A DNA stretch of 64,000 nt from Shouchella clausii (GCF_001598215.1 NZ_BCXJ01000005.1:434001-498000), one strand, 5' to 3'. Shown: positions 41,824-51,088, numbered from the stretch's first letter. The notes: generated by a model not told the origin, from the sequence alone. Translations and numbers: made by a program.

Positions 41824-42143
41824 TTTTTCGGGATCATATTAACGTGTGAGCATAACCAGAAAAACAACTGAGCAAATGGGAATCCCACTGTAATATTCAC
41901 GAATTGATTGTCTATAATGAATATGGTATGTTAGTTTACTGATAAACAAAATTTGCGGACGGATTACGTCAAAAGAGAAAAACTAGAACAATCGTTCAAG
42001 ATAAAGATGGCTCGGACTAAGACAGAACCTATTATTTAAAATGTCCTGTTCTACTCACCGTCCTTCTCCAAATTGCGTTCAACTTTGATTTTAAGCTGGC
42101 TATAGTAGAAGATCGTATTGTAAAGAAAGGAATGATAAGGATC

Positions 42144-42644
42144 ATGGATCCATCTGAGGGACTTAAGCGATTGCTATACGAGCGCTTTCTCCACTTTACG
42201 CATTTATTTGAACAAATTTTTGCTAACGAGATTGATGAGTTCGTACATCTCGCACGGTTGCAAGGCATTGCCTCATGGCCGAATAATATAACAAGTATTC
42301 ACGTCGTTGATTGCATCGGCAACAATGAGCCGATAAACAACACATCTATTGCTGAGAAAATGAATTTGTCCAAGGCGAGTATTTCAAAAATTACCGCCTA
42401 CCTAATTAAGGAAGGCTACATTAAACGAAGCCAAATGAACGATAACAAAAAAGAAGTATATTTTTCCCTTTCGTCAGAAGGCAAACAGATCTTTGAGGTC
42501 CATGCGATGATGCATGAAATGCTAGAGCGTAGATTTATTCGTGCATTTGACTCATTTTCCAATTCAGAGCTACAGGCTTCACTAAAATTTTTCCAAACAA
42601 TGATTGATCAAAAAAACAACATTCTGAAAGGGGACGAAAGATAG
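42144..42644 (+). CDS. MarR-family regulator divergent from the MFS gene
   Basis: A 166-residue winged-helix protein. Recognition region NNTSIAEKMNLSKASISKITAYLIKEGYIKRSQ, wing MNDNKKEVYFSLSSEGK. ATG 42144 is preferred over ATG 42132, since AAAGGA/AAGG sites lie before the second and abut the first. It probably represses the divergent MFS gene and itself through the palindromes at 41782 and 41934. A broken MFS fragment follows on the same strand, so the locus may once have been marR-emrB. Confidence 0.88.
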   Translation: MDPSEGLKRLLYERFLHFTHLFEQIFANEIDEFVHLARLQGIASWPNNITSIHVVDCIGNNEPINNTSIAEKMNLSKASISKITAYLIKEGYIKRSQMNDNKKEVYFSLSSEGKQIFEVHAMMHEMLERRFIRAFDSFSNSELQASLKFFQTMIDQKNNILKGDER

Positions 42645-42820
42645 TGGATTTACAACTTTACATCTAGTAATAAATGGACCGTCCAGGCATATCCCATATC
42701 GAAAGGAAGGAAGCATTACGTTCTTTTTTGGTGCCAACTTCGCCGGATATGTCTTTAGAGTAAAACGAAATCTACCTAGAAAAAAGGTCCTTAAGATTGT
42801 TTTAAGATGAATGTCGAGCC

Positions 42821-43207
42821 GTGACCTTGTATACCGTTGTCGTTCAATCTGCAGTCGATTCTTCCTTAAGCGGAGTGGCAACAGCGACCAATTCTTTGTT
42901 TCGTTCGTTAGGACAAATGTTGGGGGCTTCCGTGTTCGGCAGCTACTTTAACCCCCGGATTGTTCATCACATGGCGACCGAAAACTTGAAAAGTGCGGAT
43001 ATCAATCAAATGAACAGATTGATCAACGCATCAGGCACTAATCAGCTTCCCCCTTCGATGCTATCACAATTGCAAGATATTCTAGTTTCCAGCATCCATG
43101 ATGTTTTTATCGTGTTCCAGGGGTTAGCCATAGTATGTGTGTTAGCAACGCTGTTATTGCCGAAATCCAATCATAGCAGAGCAAATCGTGTAACCAAGTC
43201 CCAATAA
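42821..43207 (+). pseudogene. C-terminal remnant of a DHA2 MFS transporter
   Basis: About 128 codons encode the last two helices of a 14-helix MFS pump: VQSAVDSSLSGVATATNSLFRSLGQMLGASVFGSYFNPR is the typical region before helix 13, and LVSSIHDVFIVFQGLAIVCVLATLLLPK the last helix. About three quarters of the gene is missing. The first codon is GTG 42821 without a ribosome site. A perfect terminator remains after it. The lost part was probably removed by a deletion ending near 42800. Confidence 0.8.
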
Positions 43208-43220
43208 GCAGTTTCGAATG

Positions 43221-43259
43221 AGGTCAACCTGGAGTGGGATTTCAGGTTGACCTTTTTTC
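43221..43259 (+). terminator. terminator after the MFS remnant
   Basis: AGGTCAACCT-13 bases-AGGTTGACCT followed by TTTTTT; a perfect 10-base-pair stem. Confidence 0.9.
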
Positions 43260-43477
43260 TAATTGAATCGATCTGAAAAACCTTCTAAGAAAAGCGCAGG
43301 CGCTCGTTTAGCTTATGTACAAACTTTTAGAGGGCCTGACGAGATAAAGGAAACACGATGAACCCGAAGGATGAATCGATGTTGACTTACGCAAGCAGGC
43401 ACCGAAAGTTTGCTAGTCGCTGGGCGCTGGAGCTAGATCCAACATTAGCCCAATTTATACTTTCCTATCCTGTAAAA

Positions 43478-43517
43478 AAATGATATTTATCATTTCAAAG
43501 AAGTGATACCCATCACT
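43478..43517. promoter_or_regulatory. two adjacent palindromes, candidate response-regulator sites
   Basis: AAATGATATTTATCATTT (43478-43495) and AGTGATACCCATCACT (43502-43517) share the TGATA/TATCA core, with centres 23 bases (two turns) apart. They lie about 35-75 bases upstream of a TACAAT -10 that has no -35, the layout of an activator-dependent promoter; the LuxR-type regulator encoded downstream is the candidate. Confidence 0.55.
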
Positions 43518-43579
43518 ACCGGCCCCGGCGGCTCTTCGATATGCTTTTAATACAATAAATCAAGGAGGCACGAGGAATA

Positions 43580-43930
43580 ATGAGAAAAGGTTTATTAATC
43601 GGTTTATATGTGGGAGTTATTTAAGGGGCTACCAGTGTTGCCACAGCTTACCTGTTAGGTGCGGTAATAGGCCTGTGGTTCTCCCAGTTAAATTGGACCT
43701 CCATTGCGGTTGCATCGATCATCGCAACTACCGCCGGGGCAATGATTTTCGTAAAGTGGTTTCAAAAATCTGCAAGACCTTCACTTTATTATGTTCTGCT
43801 AACTGGGGGTGTCACTCTGTTGTCGTCACTCAATGTTTTGGCTAAGCCCCTTGCAGATCCATTCGGAGTTATTGCACAGCCGATGCATGTCGTGGTCTTC
43901 TTACTGTCGATCTGGTTCCGAAGGGGTTGA
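43580..43930 (+). pseudogene. small four-helix membrane protein gene with a stop at codon 15
   Basis: ATG 43580 (AAGGAGG upstream, and GAGG closer) reads MRKGLLIGLYVGVI and then TAA at 43622; the same frame continues without further stops for about 100 codons: GATSVATAYLLGAVIGLWFSQLNW and so on, to 43930. The whole would be 116 residues with four hydrophobic segments. A single base change (for example CAA or AAA to TAA) explains it. It is the first gene before the two-component system and ABC transporter, so a membrane accessory or sensor has been lost, unless reading starts internally at ATG 43742. Family not recognised. Confidence 0.7.
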
Positions 43931-44034
43931 AACGCGGGAAGCAAGCCCAGGTTTCCGGAACCCCGATAAACCAACGACAAAGAGTAAGGTCAATGACTCA
44001 TATGATAGTCCAAAATGGTGAAGGTGGTTAAAAA

Positions 44035-45117
44035 ATGTCTCGCATCAGACTCCCGTGGGAAACAATGATGTTGCTTCCCCCGTTGATTTCTTTGATTATC
44101 TTTCCGCAACCGACAGGGTACAACTATCTATTGTTTTTTATCATCGCTACGGCTCATTTGATCAGCATTATGAATGCGAAATACCGAACTTTTTTCATCA
44201 TAGTTCAACTGGTCGCGATTGCTTTTTGGGGGGCTTTCTTGAACCCGTGGGAATTGTGCTTCGGCTTTTATCCCGCTTTGGTGATCGGCAAATACTCATC
44301 TTACCGTAAAATTACTGGGATGACTGTACTCATGGCTGTGCTCTTTGCCGGGGCAACTGGGTTCTATTTCTTGCGAGAGTCGAATCCATTGTACCTTGGC
44401 TGGTACTCGATTCTTCTCATTCTTTTCTTGTTGCCCTATATAGTGAGAATGATCCGGAAATCACATGAAATGAAATTGGGGTTACAATATGCCAATGATG
44501 AAATTTCCCGGTTGATAAAAAATGAAGAGCGCCAACGAATCGCCCGTGATCTTCATGACACGCTGGGCCATACCCTGTCTCTGCTTACATTGAAAGGGGA
44601 ATTGGTGGAGCGGCTGATTCCCCAGAATCCTGATCAAGCCTCAAAAGAAGCACGTGAGATCCAGAATATTTCAAGATCCGTTTTATTGCAAGTTCGGGAA
44701 CTGATCAGTGATATGCAGGCCATCGATCTCGATGAGGAGTTGCAACAGGCGGCCCAAATTTGCGAGTCTGCCGGAATTTCATTCAAAGTGGAACGGAATG
44801 ATGAACTTTCGGGAGCCACACCGATTATCCGCAATATTCTGAGCTTATGTCTCCGCGAATGTGTCACCAATGTTGTGAAGCACAGCGGCGCGCACAAATG
44901 CACAATCCGCCTCGAAGAAGGCCCAGGAAAATACATTCTTCAAGTGGAGGATGACGGAGTGGGCATTACGAAAGAAAATCACGACCGGTTCGGCAGCGGC
45001 CTGTTGGGTATGAAAGAACGGTTATTGCTGATCGAAGGGAAACTTGAAATGGAAACCAGGGAAACAAAAGGGACGAAAATCACGATCAGCGTGCCAAAAG
45101 TTAAGAAACCACGATAA
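44035..45117 (+). CDS. sensor histidine kinase (DesK/NarX group, YvfT-like)
   Basis: A 360-residue membrane kinase. Five or six transmembrane helices fill residues 10-140; a short coiled linker leads to the HisKA_3 domain with phosphoacceptor His174 in RDLHDTLGHTLS, and a GHKL ATPase domain follows with NVVKHSGAH (N-box), VEDDGVGI (G1) and GSGLLGMKERL (G2). There is no extracellular sensor domain, so the membrane part itself must sense, as in DesK or BceS-like kinases. ATG 44035 follows AAGGTGG. The response regulator gene begins 13 bases downstream and an ABC exporter follows; this order corresponds to yvfTU/yvfRS of Bacillus subtilis. Confidence 0.92.
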   Translation: MSRIRLPWETMMLLPPLISLIIFPQPTGYNYLLFFIIATAHLISIMNAKYRTFFIIVQLVAIAFWGAFLNPWELCFGFYPALVIGKYSSYRKITGMTVLMAVLFAGATGFYFLRESNPLYLGWYSILLILFLLPYIVRMIRKSHEMKLGLQYANDEISRLIKNEERQRIARDLHDTLGHTLSLLTLKGELVERLIPQNPDQASKEAREIQNISRSVLLQVRELISDMQAIDLDEELQQAAQICESAGISFKVERNDELSGATPIIRNILSLCLRECVTNVVKHSGAHKCTIRLEEGPGKYILQVEDDGVGITKENHDRFGSGLLGMKERLLLIEGKLEMETRETKGTKITISVPKVKKPR

Positions 45118-45130
45118 CGGAGGGAATCCA

Positions 45131-45736
45131 ATGAGAATCGTCATTGCCGAAGATCAAGGAATGCTTCGATCCGCGGTTAGCCAGTTGTTGGCCCTGGAAG
45201 AAGATATTGAAATTGTCGGAGAAGCCAACGATGGTGAACAGGCTCTCCAACTAATTCAAGAAAAAGACGCCGATATTGCCGTGCTCGATATAGAGATGCC
45301 TTTGTTAAGCGGACTAGAGGCAGCAGAAAAATTGAGGGATGAAGGCAGTCAATGCCGAGTCGCCATTGTGACCACCTTCGCCCGAAGTGGGTACTTGCAA
45401 CGTGCCGTGAAGGCCGAAGTAATGGGGTATTTGCTAAAAGATGCGCCCGTGTCCGAATTGGCGGAAGCACTGCGAAAAATTCATGCGGGCAAGCGTGTCT
45501 TTAGCCCGCATCTGACTTTTTCCATGATGGAGGAAATCAATCCACTCACGAAACGAGAATCCGAGATTTTGTTGCACCTAAAGAAGGGAGATTCAGTCCA
45601 AGAAATCAGTAAAACTCTCTATCTCTCTCCTGCTACGATCCGCAACTATATCTCTGAAATTATTCAAAAGTTGAAAGCCAGAAACCGGATGGATGCCGTC
45701 TCGATTGCCGAAAATAAAGGATGGCTGCCGGAATAA
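45131..45736 (+). CDS. NarL/LuxR-type response regulator (YvfU-like)
   Basis: A 201-residue regulator. The receiver domain shows the acidic pair AEDQ (7-8), the phosphorylated Asp53 in AVLDIEMP, Thr/Ser in VTTFA and Lys in LLKDAP. A LuxR helix-turn-helix follows (LTKRESEILLHLKKGDSVQEISKTLYLSPATIRNYISEIIQKL, residues about 137-180). ATG 45131 follows GGAGGGAATCC. It partners with the kinase directly upstream and probably activates the promoter beside the palindromes at 43478-43517. Confidence 0.93.
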   Translation: MRIVIAEDQGMLRSAVSQLLALEEDIEIVGEANDGEQALQLIQEKDADIAVLDIEMPLLSGLEAAEKLRDEGSQCRVAIVTTFARSGYLQRAVKAEVMGYLLKDAPVSELAEALRKIHAGKRVFSPHLTFSMMEEINPLTKRESEILLHLKKGDSVQEISKTLYLSPATIRNYISEIIQKLKARNRMDAVSIAENKGWLPE

Positions 45737-45814
45737 CTTTTTTTGTAAAACAAAACGGATTGTATGGTGCAAGACTAAAGAGTAAAAATTTATTTAGGAG
45801 AGAAGGAGAAAAAA

Positions 45815-46726
45815 GTGCCACATGTCATTGAAGTTGAAGGTTTAACCAAACAGTACGGGGAAACTCGAGCCGTACAGGGGATTTCTTTTACGGTCGAAAA
45901 AGGAGAAATTTTCGGTATTGTTGGTCCGAACGGCTCTGGTAAAACGACAACGATTGAGATTTTGGAAGGACTGCGGAAAAGAGATTCCGGAAAGGTACAC
46001 GTACTTGGCCATGACCCCGGTAAGGAATCCGACCGCTATCCATTAAATAAAAAAATCGGGGTGCAGTTTCAGTCCACATCCATACAGGAGTTAATGAAGG
46101 TCAAAGAAGCGATAAATCTGTTTACCTCTTTTTATGACACACATCACGTCCTGAACATCATTGAACAATTGCATTTGAAAGACAAACTCAATTCGTATTT
46201 CAAGGATCTTTCCGGTGGCTGGAAACAACGAGTAACGCTCGCTTTAGCCGTTTTGCATCAACCCGAAATCGTTTTTTTGGATGAACCGAGCATGGGGCTT
46301 GATCCGCAAGCACGCCGCGAGTTGTGGGAAGTCATCCATACCCTGAAGGAACAAGGAACCACCATCTTGGTCACAACGCATTATATGGAAGAAGCCGAAA
46401 ACCTTTGCGATCGGATCGCCATGGTGTACGACGGCCGAATCCGGGCACTTGGAAAACCGAATGTGTTGCTCGAAGACCTTGCAACAAACTACCTAACGTT
46501 TGAAAGTTTCGATGTGGATCCTGGTGTATTGATCGCCCTGCCCAGCGTGATTCATGTGGAGAAATCCACGTATCGAGTGAGAATTCAAACGGAGGATCTC
46601 CAGCGTTCTGCCTACCTAGTTTTAAAAGAATGTGAAGAACGCGGTTGGAAAGTGGCCGCATTCCGTTTTGAGCGAGGCACCCTAGATGATTTGTTTGTCC
46701 ACCTGTTAAAGGAGCGATCAGCATGA
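45815..46726 (+). CDS. ABC transporter ATP-binding protein (YvfR/LnrL-like)
   Basis: A 303-residue ATPase of the drug-export DrrA type. Walker A GPNGSGKTTT (about 38-47), Q-loop VQFQSTSIQE, signature LSGGWKQRVTLALA (the usual LSGGxxQR with Trp), Walker B IVFLDEPSMGLDP and H-loop TTHYM. A C-terminal extension of about 80 residues matches the DrrA-type regulatory tail. GTG 45815 follows GGAGAAAAAA. Overlaps the permease gene by four bases (ATGA). Confidence 0.93.
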   Translation: MPHVIEVEGLTKQYGETRAVQGISFTVEKGEIFGIVGPNGSGKTTTIEILEGLRKRDSGKVHVLGHDPGKESDRYPLNKKIGVQFQSTSIQELMKVKEAINLFTSFYDTHHVLNIIEQLHLKDKLNSYFKDLSGGWKQRVTLALAVLHQPEIVFLDEPSMGLDPQARRELWEVIHTLKEQGTTILVTTHYMEEAENLCDRIAMVYDGRIRALGKPNVLLEDLATNYLTFESFDVDPGVLIALPSVIHVEKSTYRVRIQTEDLQRSAYLVLKECEERGWKVAAFRFERGTLDDLFVHLLKERSA

Positions 46727-47463
46727 ATAAAATTGTGAAACTGTCGGTAATAGAAACAAAGTTATTTTTTCGAGAAAAAATGGCCGTGTTCTGGACCTTT
46801 TTGTTTCCGGTTCTAATGATCTGGCTATTCGGGACAATGTTCGGAGACGCAAAAATCGGTGGGATGACTTACAGCAATGCTTACATTCCTTCTTGGATGG
46901 CCGTGAACATCTTGACCACTGCGTTTTTCGGAATTGGAACGGTGATGGCCAACTATCGAGAAAAAGGTATTTTGCGACGCTATCAGGTCACAACAGTAAG
47001 GCCTTGGATGGTGTTAACGGCGCAAACCGTGCAGGGAACCGTCATTTTTACCATCAGCGCCGTAATTATTCTCATTTTTGGATACCTCGTCTTCAATTTA
47101 CATGTACCGAAATATTTAGGAAGTACCCTGTTGGCCATCCTATTAAGCCTGGTTGCCTTCTTCCCGTTCGGACTGTTGATCAATTCTATTGCCAAAAACG
47201 TTCGGACTGCCTCAGCCATCAGTTCACTTGCCTTGAATTTGATGATTTTTCTATCGGGAGCCACCTTTCCGATTGAATGGATGCCAAACGTATTACGTGT
47301 TATTGCCCACATCCTTCCGCTATACTATGTCATTGATTTAATAAGGCAAACATGGAATTTCACACCGATTTGGGAGAACGGCGTGGATGTCGCGGTCCTC
47401 ATTAGTGTCGCCATCGTGTCGATCATTTTGTCTTCACGGTTTTTCCGCTGGAGCGGGGAATAA
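46723..47463 (+). CDS. ABC-2 type permease (YvfS-like)
   Basis: A 246-residue membrane protein with six hydrophobic segments and the ABC-2 hallmark region ISSLALNLMIFLSGATFPIEWMPNVLRVIAHILPLYYVIDLIRQ. Coupled to the ATPase by an ATGA overlap. With the kinase and regulator upstream it forms a self-controlled export system; related systems (YfiJKLMN, linearmycin; YvfRSTU) remove membrane-active antibiotics. Confidence 0.9.
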   Translation: MNKIVKLSVIETKLFFREKMAVFWTFLFPVLMIWLFGTMFGDAKIGGMTYSNAYIPSWMAVNILTTAFFGIGTVMANYREKGILRRYQVTTVRPWMVLTAQTVQGTVIFTISAVIILIFGYLVFNLHVPKYLGSTLLAILLSLVAFFPFGLLINSIAKNVRTASAISSLALNLMIFLSGATFPIEWMPNVLRVIAHILPLYYVIDLIRQTWNFTPIWENGVDVAVLISVAIVSIILSSRFFRWSGE

Positions 47464-47508
47464 AATGAAAATGTTATGATTTTTATCGAAGAAAGGTGGA
47501 GAGGCAAC

Positions 47509-48144
47509 ATGTTTTCATTTATTGTCGTAGTATTTCTTTTATTTTTAGTCCCAGGTCCTGCGGTGATTATTACAATTTCTCAAACAATAAAAAGCGGGAG
47601 AAAAAATGGTATTATGACTGCTTGTGGAATCGCCTTAGGGGATAGTATTCACGTCTTGTTCACTGTTTTAGGATTATCAGCGATATTATTAAGTTCTGCT
47701 CTAGCATTTGAAATCGTCAAATATATCGGGGCTCTTTATTTATTTTACTTAGGGATTCAAATGTTATTTACAAAAACTAAACAAAAAGAAAAATCAAACC
47801 TTGAACAAACGTCTGGAAGTATAGATAAAAGCTCGAGCTGGAAATCACTTAAACAAGGTTTTTTAGCAGAAATATTGAATCCTAAAACAGCATTATTCTT
47901 TTTGGCATTTTTGCCTCAATTTATCAAAAATGACGGAAGCAGTGTAACATTACAGCTTTTTGTTTTAGGGATTGTATTTGTGCTAATGAGTATTACATTC
48001 ACTTCTTTTTTGGCTTATTGTACAAGTTTTATTGGAGCAAAGATGTTCAAAACCTCAGGTGTTTTTGCTAATAAAGTCGAGAAAATGGTTGGTGTGATTT
48101 ATATTGGCTTAGGCATACGTTTAGCCCTTCAAACGCAAGAATAG
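47509..48144 (+). CDS. LysE-family amino-acid exporter
   Basis: A 211-residue membrane protein with five or six helices. LysE/RhtB words: VFLLFLVPGPAVIITISQTIKSGRKNGIMTACGIALGD and FLAEILNPKTALFFLAFLPQF. The ribosome site GGAGAGG precedes ATG 47509. It follows the ABC permease by 45 bases and may be read through from that operon or from its own promoter. Exports amino acids or related metabolites; substrate unknown. Confidence 0.88.
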   Translation: MFSFIVVVFLLFLVPGPAVIITISQTIKSGRKNGIMTACGIALGDSIHVLFTVLGLSAILLSSALAFEIVKYIGALYLFYLGIQMLFTKTKQKEKSNLEQTSGSIDKSSSWKSLKQGFLAEILNPKTALFFLAFLPQFIKNDGSSVTLQLFVLGIVFVLMSITFTSFLAYCTSFIGAKMFKTSGVFANKVEKMVGVIYIGLGIRLALQTQE

Positions 48145-48233
48145 ATGGCGATAGGAATTATACGTTTCACGAAACTTGCCCCACTTCATGATTCCTATAA
48201 ATGAAAGAAAACGCTTATTTTTAAACAACCATG

Positions 48234-48268
48234 GTAACCATCTATCAGTGTAACAGATAGATGGTTAC
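48234..48268 (+). terminator. hairpin after the LysE gene
   Basis: GTAACCATCTATC-agtgtaaca-GATAGATGGTTAC followed by TTTACG; a perfect 13-base-pair stem between convergent genes. The T tail is short. Confidence 0.65.
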
Positions 48269-48332
48269 TTTACGTCAGGCACAAAATCAACAAACCCCAC
48301 TTTCTTTGAGCAATGCTCTCGAAATATTTATT

Positions 48333-48908
48333 CTAGCCATCGTATTCTTTTTTAGTACGATGTTTGCTATTTCCATAATGATCGACTGCAAAGCTAAACA
48401 ATACTTTCATCAGAAACAGTAAGCCGATGATCAACATATGTGTAGTTATTCCTGGCAGCATCGGCACGACCCCCAAACCAACAGACAAAAGCAAGCCCGC
48501 TATAAATAATTGCCCACGCTTCCCAATAAGGGCATTTACGATAAAAGCCCCGATGATCGTATAAGCCCATATCCCTACTGAATACCCAATATTCGTATCG
48601 AGAAGCAGGGCAATAAGCACGATATGGACATGAATCACAATGAATACGATTCGATTTTTTTTCCGCGCCGCATAAAAATTGCTAGTTGATGCAGTAAAAT
48701 TCGCTATAACGCCCGCAAAAACATCGAAAATCAATAGTAATGCCAAAGCAGTGCGCCACGCTGGCAAATCATTAGCCAATTCAGGGAATCGATAATATAG
48801 CACAGCCGTCAGTATACCGCCAAAAAGCAATATCGCTAAAATAGATCCAACAGATTGTTTTTCACCAAATACATCGTGCAAAAAAGAAGGAATTCGAAGC
48901 TGTCTCAT
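48333..48908 (-). CDS. membrane protein of unknown function
   Basis: A 191-residue integral membrane protein with five or six hydrophobic segments from residue 22 on. The segment DVFAGVIANFTASTSNFYAARKKNRIVFIVIHVHIVLIAL contains a His-rich helix (HVH) that might bind metal or heme, but no family is recognised. The C-terminus is basic and soluble. ATG 48908 follows GGAAGTGG. Divergent from a TetR gene, which probably regulates it. Confidence 0.65.
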   Translation of the reverse strand: MRQLRIPSFLHDVFGEKQSVGSILAILLFGGILTAVLYYRFPELANDLPAWRTALALLLIFDVFAGVIANFTASTSNFYAARKKNRIVFIVIHVHIVLIALLLDTNIGYSVGIWAYTIIGAFIVNALIGKRGQLFIAGLLLSVGLGVVPMLPGITTHMLIIGLLFLMKVLFSFAVDHYGNSKHRTKKEYDG

Positions 48909-49083
48909 TTCACGCCACTTCCATCATTAATAATTAACATCTTTTTATAAAGTTATGTATTCTTTATAGTTTTTATCTCTAAAACTATTATATCTACTTG
49001 AACCTCATTGTTCAATATGTTTTGTACTATTTTTATTGAATCCATCTAAAACTTTGGTTACACTACATATGAGGTGAACAACG

Positions 49084-49674
49084 ATGAACGGTTATGAACG
49101 ACGGAAACAGAAAAAAATCGAGCAAATATTCAGTGCATCCATTGAATTATTTTTCAAATACGGCTTTCAAAAGGTTAGCGTGAATGAGATTGCGCATAGA
49201 GCGAATGTTTCCCCCGCAACCATATATAATTACTTCGGGACAAAAGAACAACTTTATACTGCCTCCCTGATGAATTGGCTGGATAAGCAGTTGGCACAGT
49301 ACGAGGACATCCTGAAGTCCGGGTTATCTTTTCTTGAAAAGACTAAAAATATCATGCTGTTGGAGGCTAAAAACTTAAAAATTTTAGCAGATGAGTTTCC
49401 GAAATTCCCATCTTCTGATTTAAGAGGGTTGATACAAATGATGGACGGTTATAACCAGCAGAAGGTCGTGCCTTTTTTTAAGAAGTTTGTCGAGCTTGGA
49501 AAACAAGAAGGGTATATTCGAAAAGATCAATCTGAAGAGATGATGCTGCGTTATTTTGCAATGTTCCAGAATGAACTGGTCCGGAATTGGGAGGGGTCGA
49601 ATCAAAAACAGACAGCCGAGAATATGGATCAATTGATGGAGTTGTTCTTTTATGGGGTAGCTGGACGGGCATAG
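49084..49674 (+). CDS. TetR-family transcriptional regulator
   Basis: A 196-residue regulator; helix-turn-helix VSVNEIAHRANVSPATIYNYFGTKEQLYTA at about 28-58, then a helical ligand domain. ATG 49084 follows GAGGTGAAC. It is divergent from the membrane protein gene at 48333-48908, with 175 A+T-rich bases between; no clear palindrome was found there, so the target is inferred only from position. Confidence 0.88.
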   Translation: MNGYERRKQKKIEQIFSASIELFFKYGFQKVSVNEIAHRANVSPATIYNYFGTKEQLYTASLMNWLDKQLAQYEDILKSGLSFLEKTKNIMLLEAKNLKILADEFPKFPSSDLRGLIQMMDGYNQQKVVPFFKKFVELGKQEGYIRKDQSEEMMLRYFAMFQNELVRNWEGSNQKQTAENMDQLMELFFYGVAGRA

Positions 49675-50003
49675 CTTTAGAAATAGTGCAAACCGATTAA
49701 CTACTTTGTAATCCTTAGAACTATTAAGAAAAAACCTATTTTATTAGTAATCGACTTGTAGCTGAAGTATCAGTAGAGTGTTAAGAGTCTCGTCCTTAGC
49801 AAAAGAGTTTTGTACTTTTCGTTCATGGAGTCAAAATATCGCAATCTGAAAAAAGTAGTATAAGCAAGAAAACCCAGAAATTGGCATAAAGCTAGAAAAA
49901 AGCTCTTTAACACGGGGAATTTTTTCTATACACGATAGCGTATTTCATCAAAGAAATGACCATAATTTAAGAAATAAGTGGATGTGACAAGGGAGGGTTG
50001 AAA
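49675..50003. other. intergenic region, nothing recognised
   Basis: About 330 bases, A+T-rich. The words AAAAAAGCTC and GAATTTTTTC occur near 49896-49925 but no convincing hairpin, promoter pair or gene remnant was identified. Confidence 0.4.
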
Positions 50004-50603
50004 ATGGGAAAGCAGGAAGAACTACTTGCCCGCCAACTGCGGCTGCAAGCTGAAGCAGATACGATTGTTGAAGAAATGCACCTTAAGCAATTGCTGGCAG
50101 AAGCTGGTACACCTGTAAAAGTAGGGAGTGCGGCTCTAGGTTTAATGACTTGGAGAGACCTCGATATTACTGTCGTTTGTTCTAAGTTAAATATCGCTAC
50201 AATTTCCGGCATCGCTTCACAATTGATGTCCAATCCCCAAGTCCGCGATTTGACATTCATCAATGATACGGGCAATTGGAACACTGATCCAACCTATCCC
50301 GACGGTTATTTTCTAGGTATCACTTACGAATCCACCATTGGACACAAATGGGAACTGGATATTTGGTTTGTGGACGAGCCTGACAAACAGCCCGATTTTC
50401 AGCATATTCGCACGATGGCTGATCGACTAACTCCAGAAGCGATTGTCTCTATTTTAAGCATTAAGACCGTTTGGGCCACACGACCCGAGTATGGGAAGCA
50501 AGTAACAAGCTTTGATATCTATACTTCTGTATTAGATCATAATGTACGTACACCTGACGAATTTAAGAAATGGCTGGAAAGCCGAAACAACCATTTTCAG
50601 TAA
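50004..50603 (+). CDS. nucleotidyltransferase-fold protein
   Basis: A 199-residue soluble protein. VGSAALGLMTWRDLDITVVC (about 40-60) fits the nucleotidyltransferase superfamily pattern hG[GS]x-Dx[DE], with the acidic pair in DLD as metal ligands, and KWELDIWFVDEP supplies a plausible third Asp. The rest is mixed alpha/beta. ATG 50004 follows GGGAGGG. Members of this superfamily transfer NMPs to antibiotics, proteins or RNA, or act in toxin pairs; there is no antitoxin-like gene beside it. Function uncertain. Confidence 0.6.
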   Translation: MGKQEELLARQLRLQAEADTIVEEMHLKQLLAEAGTPVKVGSAALGLMTWRDLDITVVCSKLNIATISGIASQLMSNPQVRDLTFINDTGNWNTDPTYPDGYFLGITYESTIGHKWELDIWFVDEPDKQPDFQHIRTMADRLTPEAIVSILSIKTVWATRPEYGKQVTSFDIYTSVLDHNVRTPDEFKKWLESRNNHFQ

Positions 50604-50639
50604 AAATCTAATCTCGCACTCCAGCAAACTGTATGGAGG

Positions 50640-51088
50640 TTACCCCTTAAGGACAGCCTTCAAGCCGGCAGCTGTTTGCGGCTGCTCTTTCTTCATCGAT
50701 TGGCGCATGAAAAATTCAGCTACCTTCGGAACGTTGTCAACTTGAATGGAGAAATGAACACGGCAAGATTGATCCGAGATCGGCTCAATACGATAGCTTT
50801 CACAAAACGATTGTTTTTCATCAGGACCTGTCTCCAGCGTCAACAATTGATCCTGAACAAGCTCGGTCACGATCATGTTTTTTCCGCTCTTGAAGCCTGA
50901 GTATTTTCCACTTTCGAATACTTGGTCCCCAACTCAAACGGTCCTTCAGGAGTCACTCGCGCCTCCATAATACCTTTAATCCAGGAAGGCCGCCCCTTTA
51001 AATCAATGAGGCGTGAAAAAACGCTTGCTGGAGAGCAATAAAGGAGAGTCGTTTCCTGGTAAAGATACGGTCTATCGCTTTCAATCAC
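50640..51088 (-). pseudogene. SRPBCC (polyketide cyclase/START-like) protein, frameshifted
   Basis: The first part (GTG 51088, MIESDRPYLYQETTLLYCSPASVFSRLIDLKGRPSWIKGI ... FELGTKYS) continues in a different frame as ESGKYSGFKSGKNMIVTELVQDQLLTLETGPDEK to the end at 50640. The frames join at about 50913-50916, where one missing base after TATTC explains the break. Complete, the protein would be about 150 residues of SRPBCC fold. Its start overlaps the TGA of a broken upstream reading frame, so it was part of an operon. Confidence 0.8.

Larger units (their letters stand above)
41656..42143. other. regulatory region between the divergent MFS and MarR genes
   Basis: No full gene. From left to right it holds the untranslated leader of the MFS gene, including GGGAGGGAGGAG before an ATG-TGA pair near 41757, the MFS promoter and operator (41782-41823), and a likely MarR promoter TTGATT-N17-TATGTT (41904-41932) followed by the palindrome GTTTACTGATAAAC (41934-41947). 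About 195 bases then separate that promoter from the MarR start. Confidence 0.55.
43208..43579. other. intergenic region: terminator and two response-regulator-like palindromes
   Basis: Holds the terminator at 43221-43259, the palindromes at 43478-43517 and a TACAAT -10 at 43551-43556 before the broken membrane gene. The stretch 43260-43470 shows nothing recognisable. Confidence 0.5.

Noticed and set aside
43228-43242. GAGTGGGA as a second guaA attachment site
   Set aside because: Only eight bases match the guaA end and they lie in the loop of a terminator; no longer direct repeat of the guaA 3' end was found by eye in the window.
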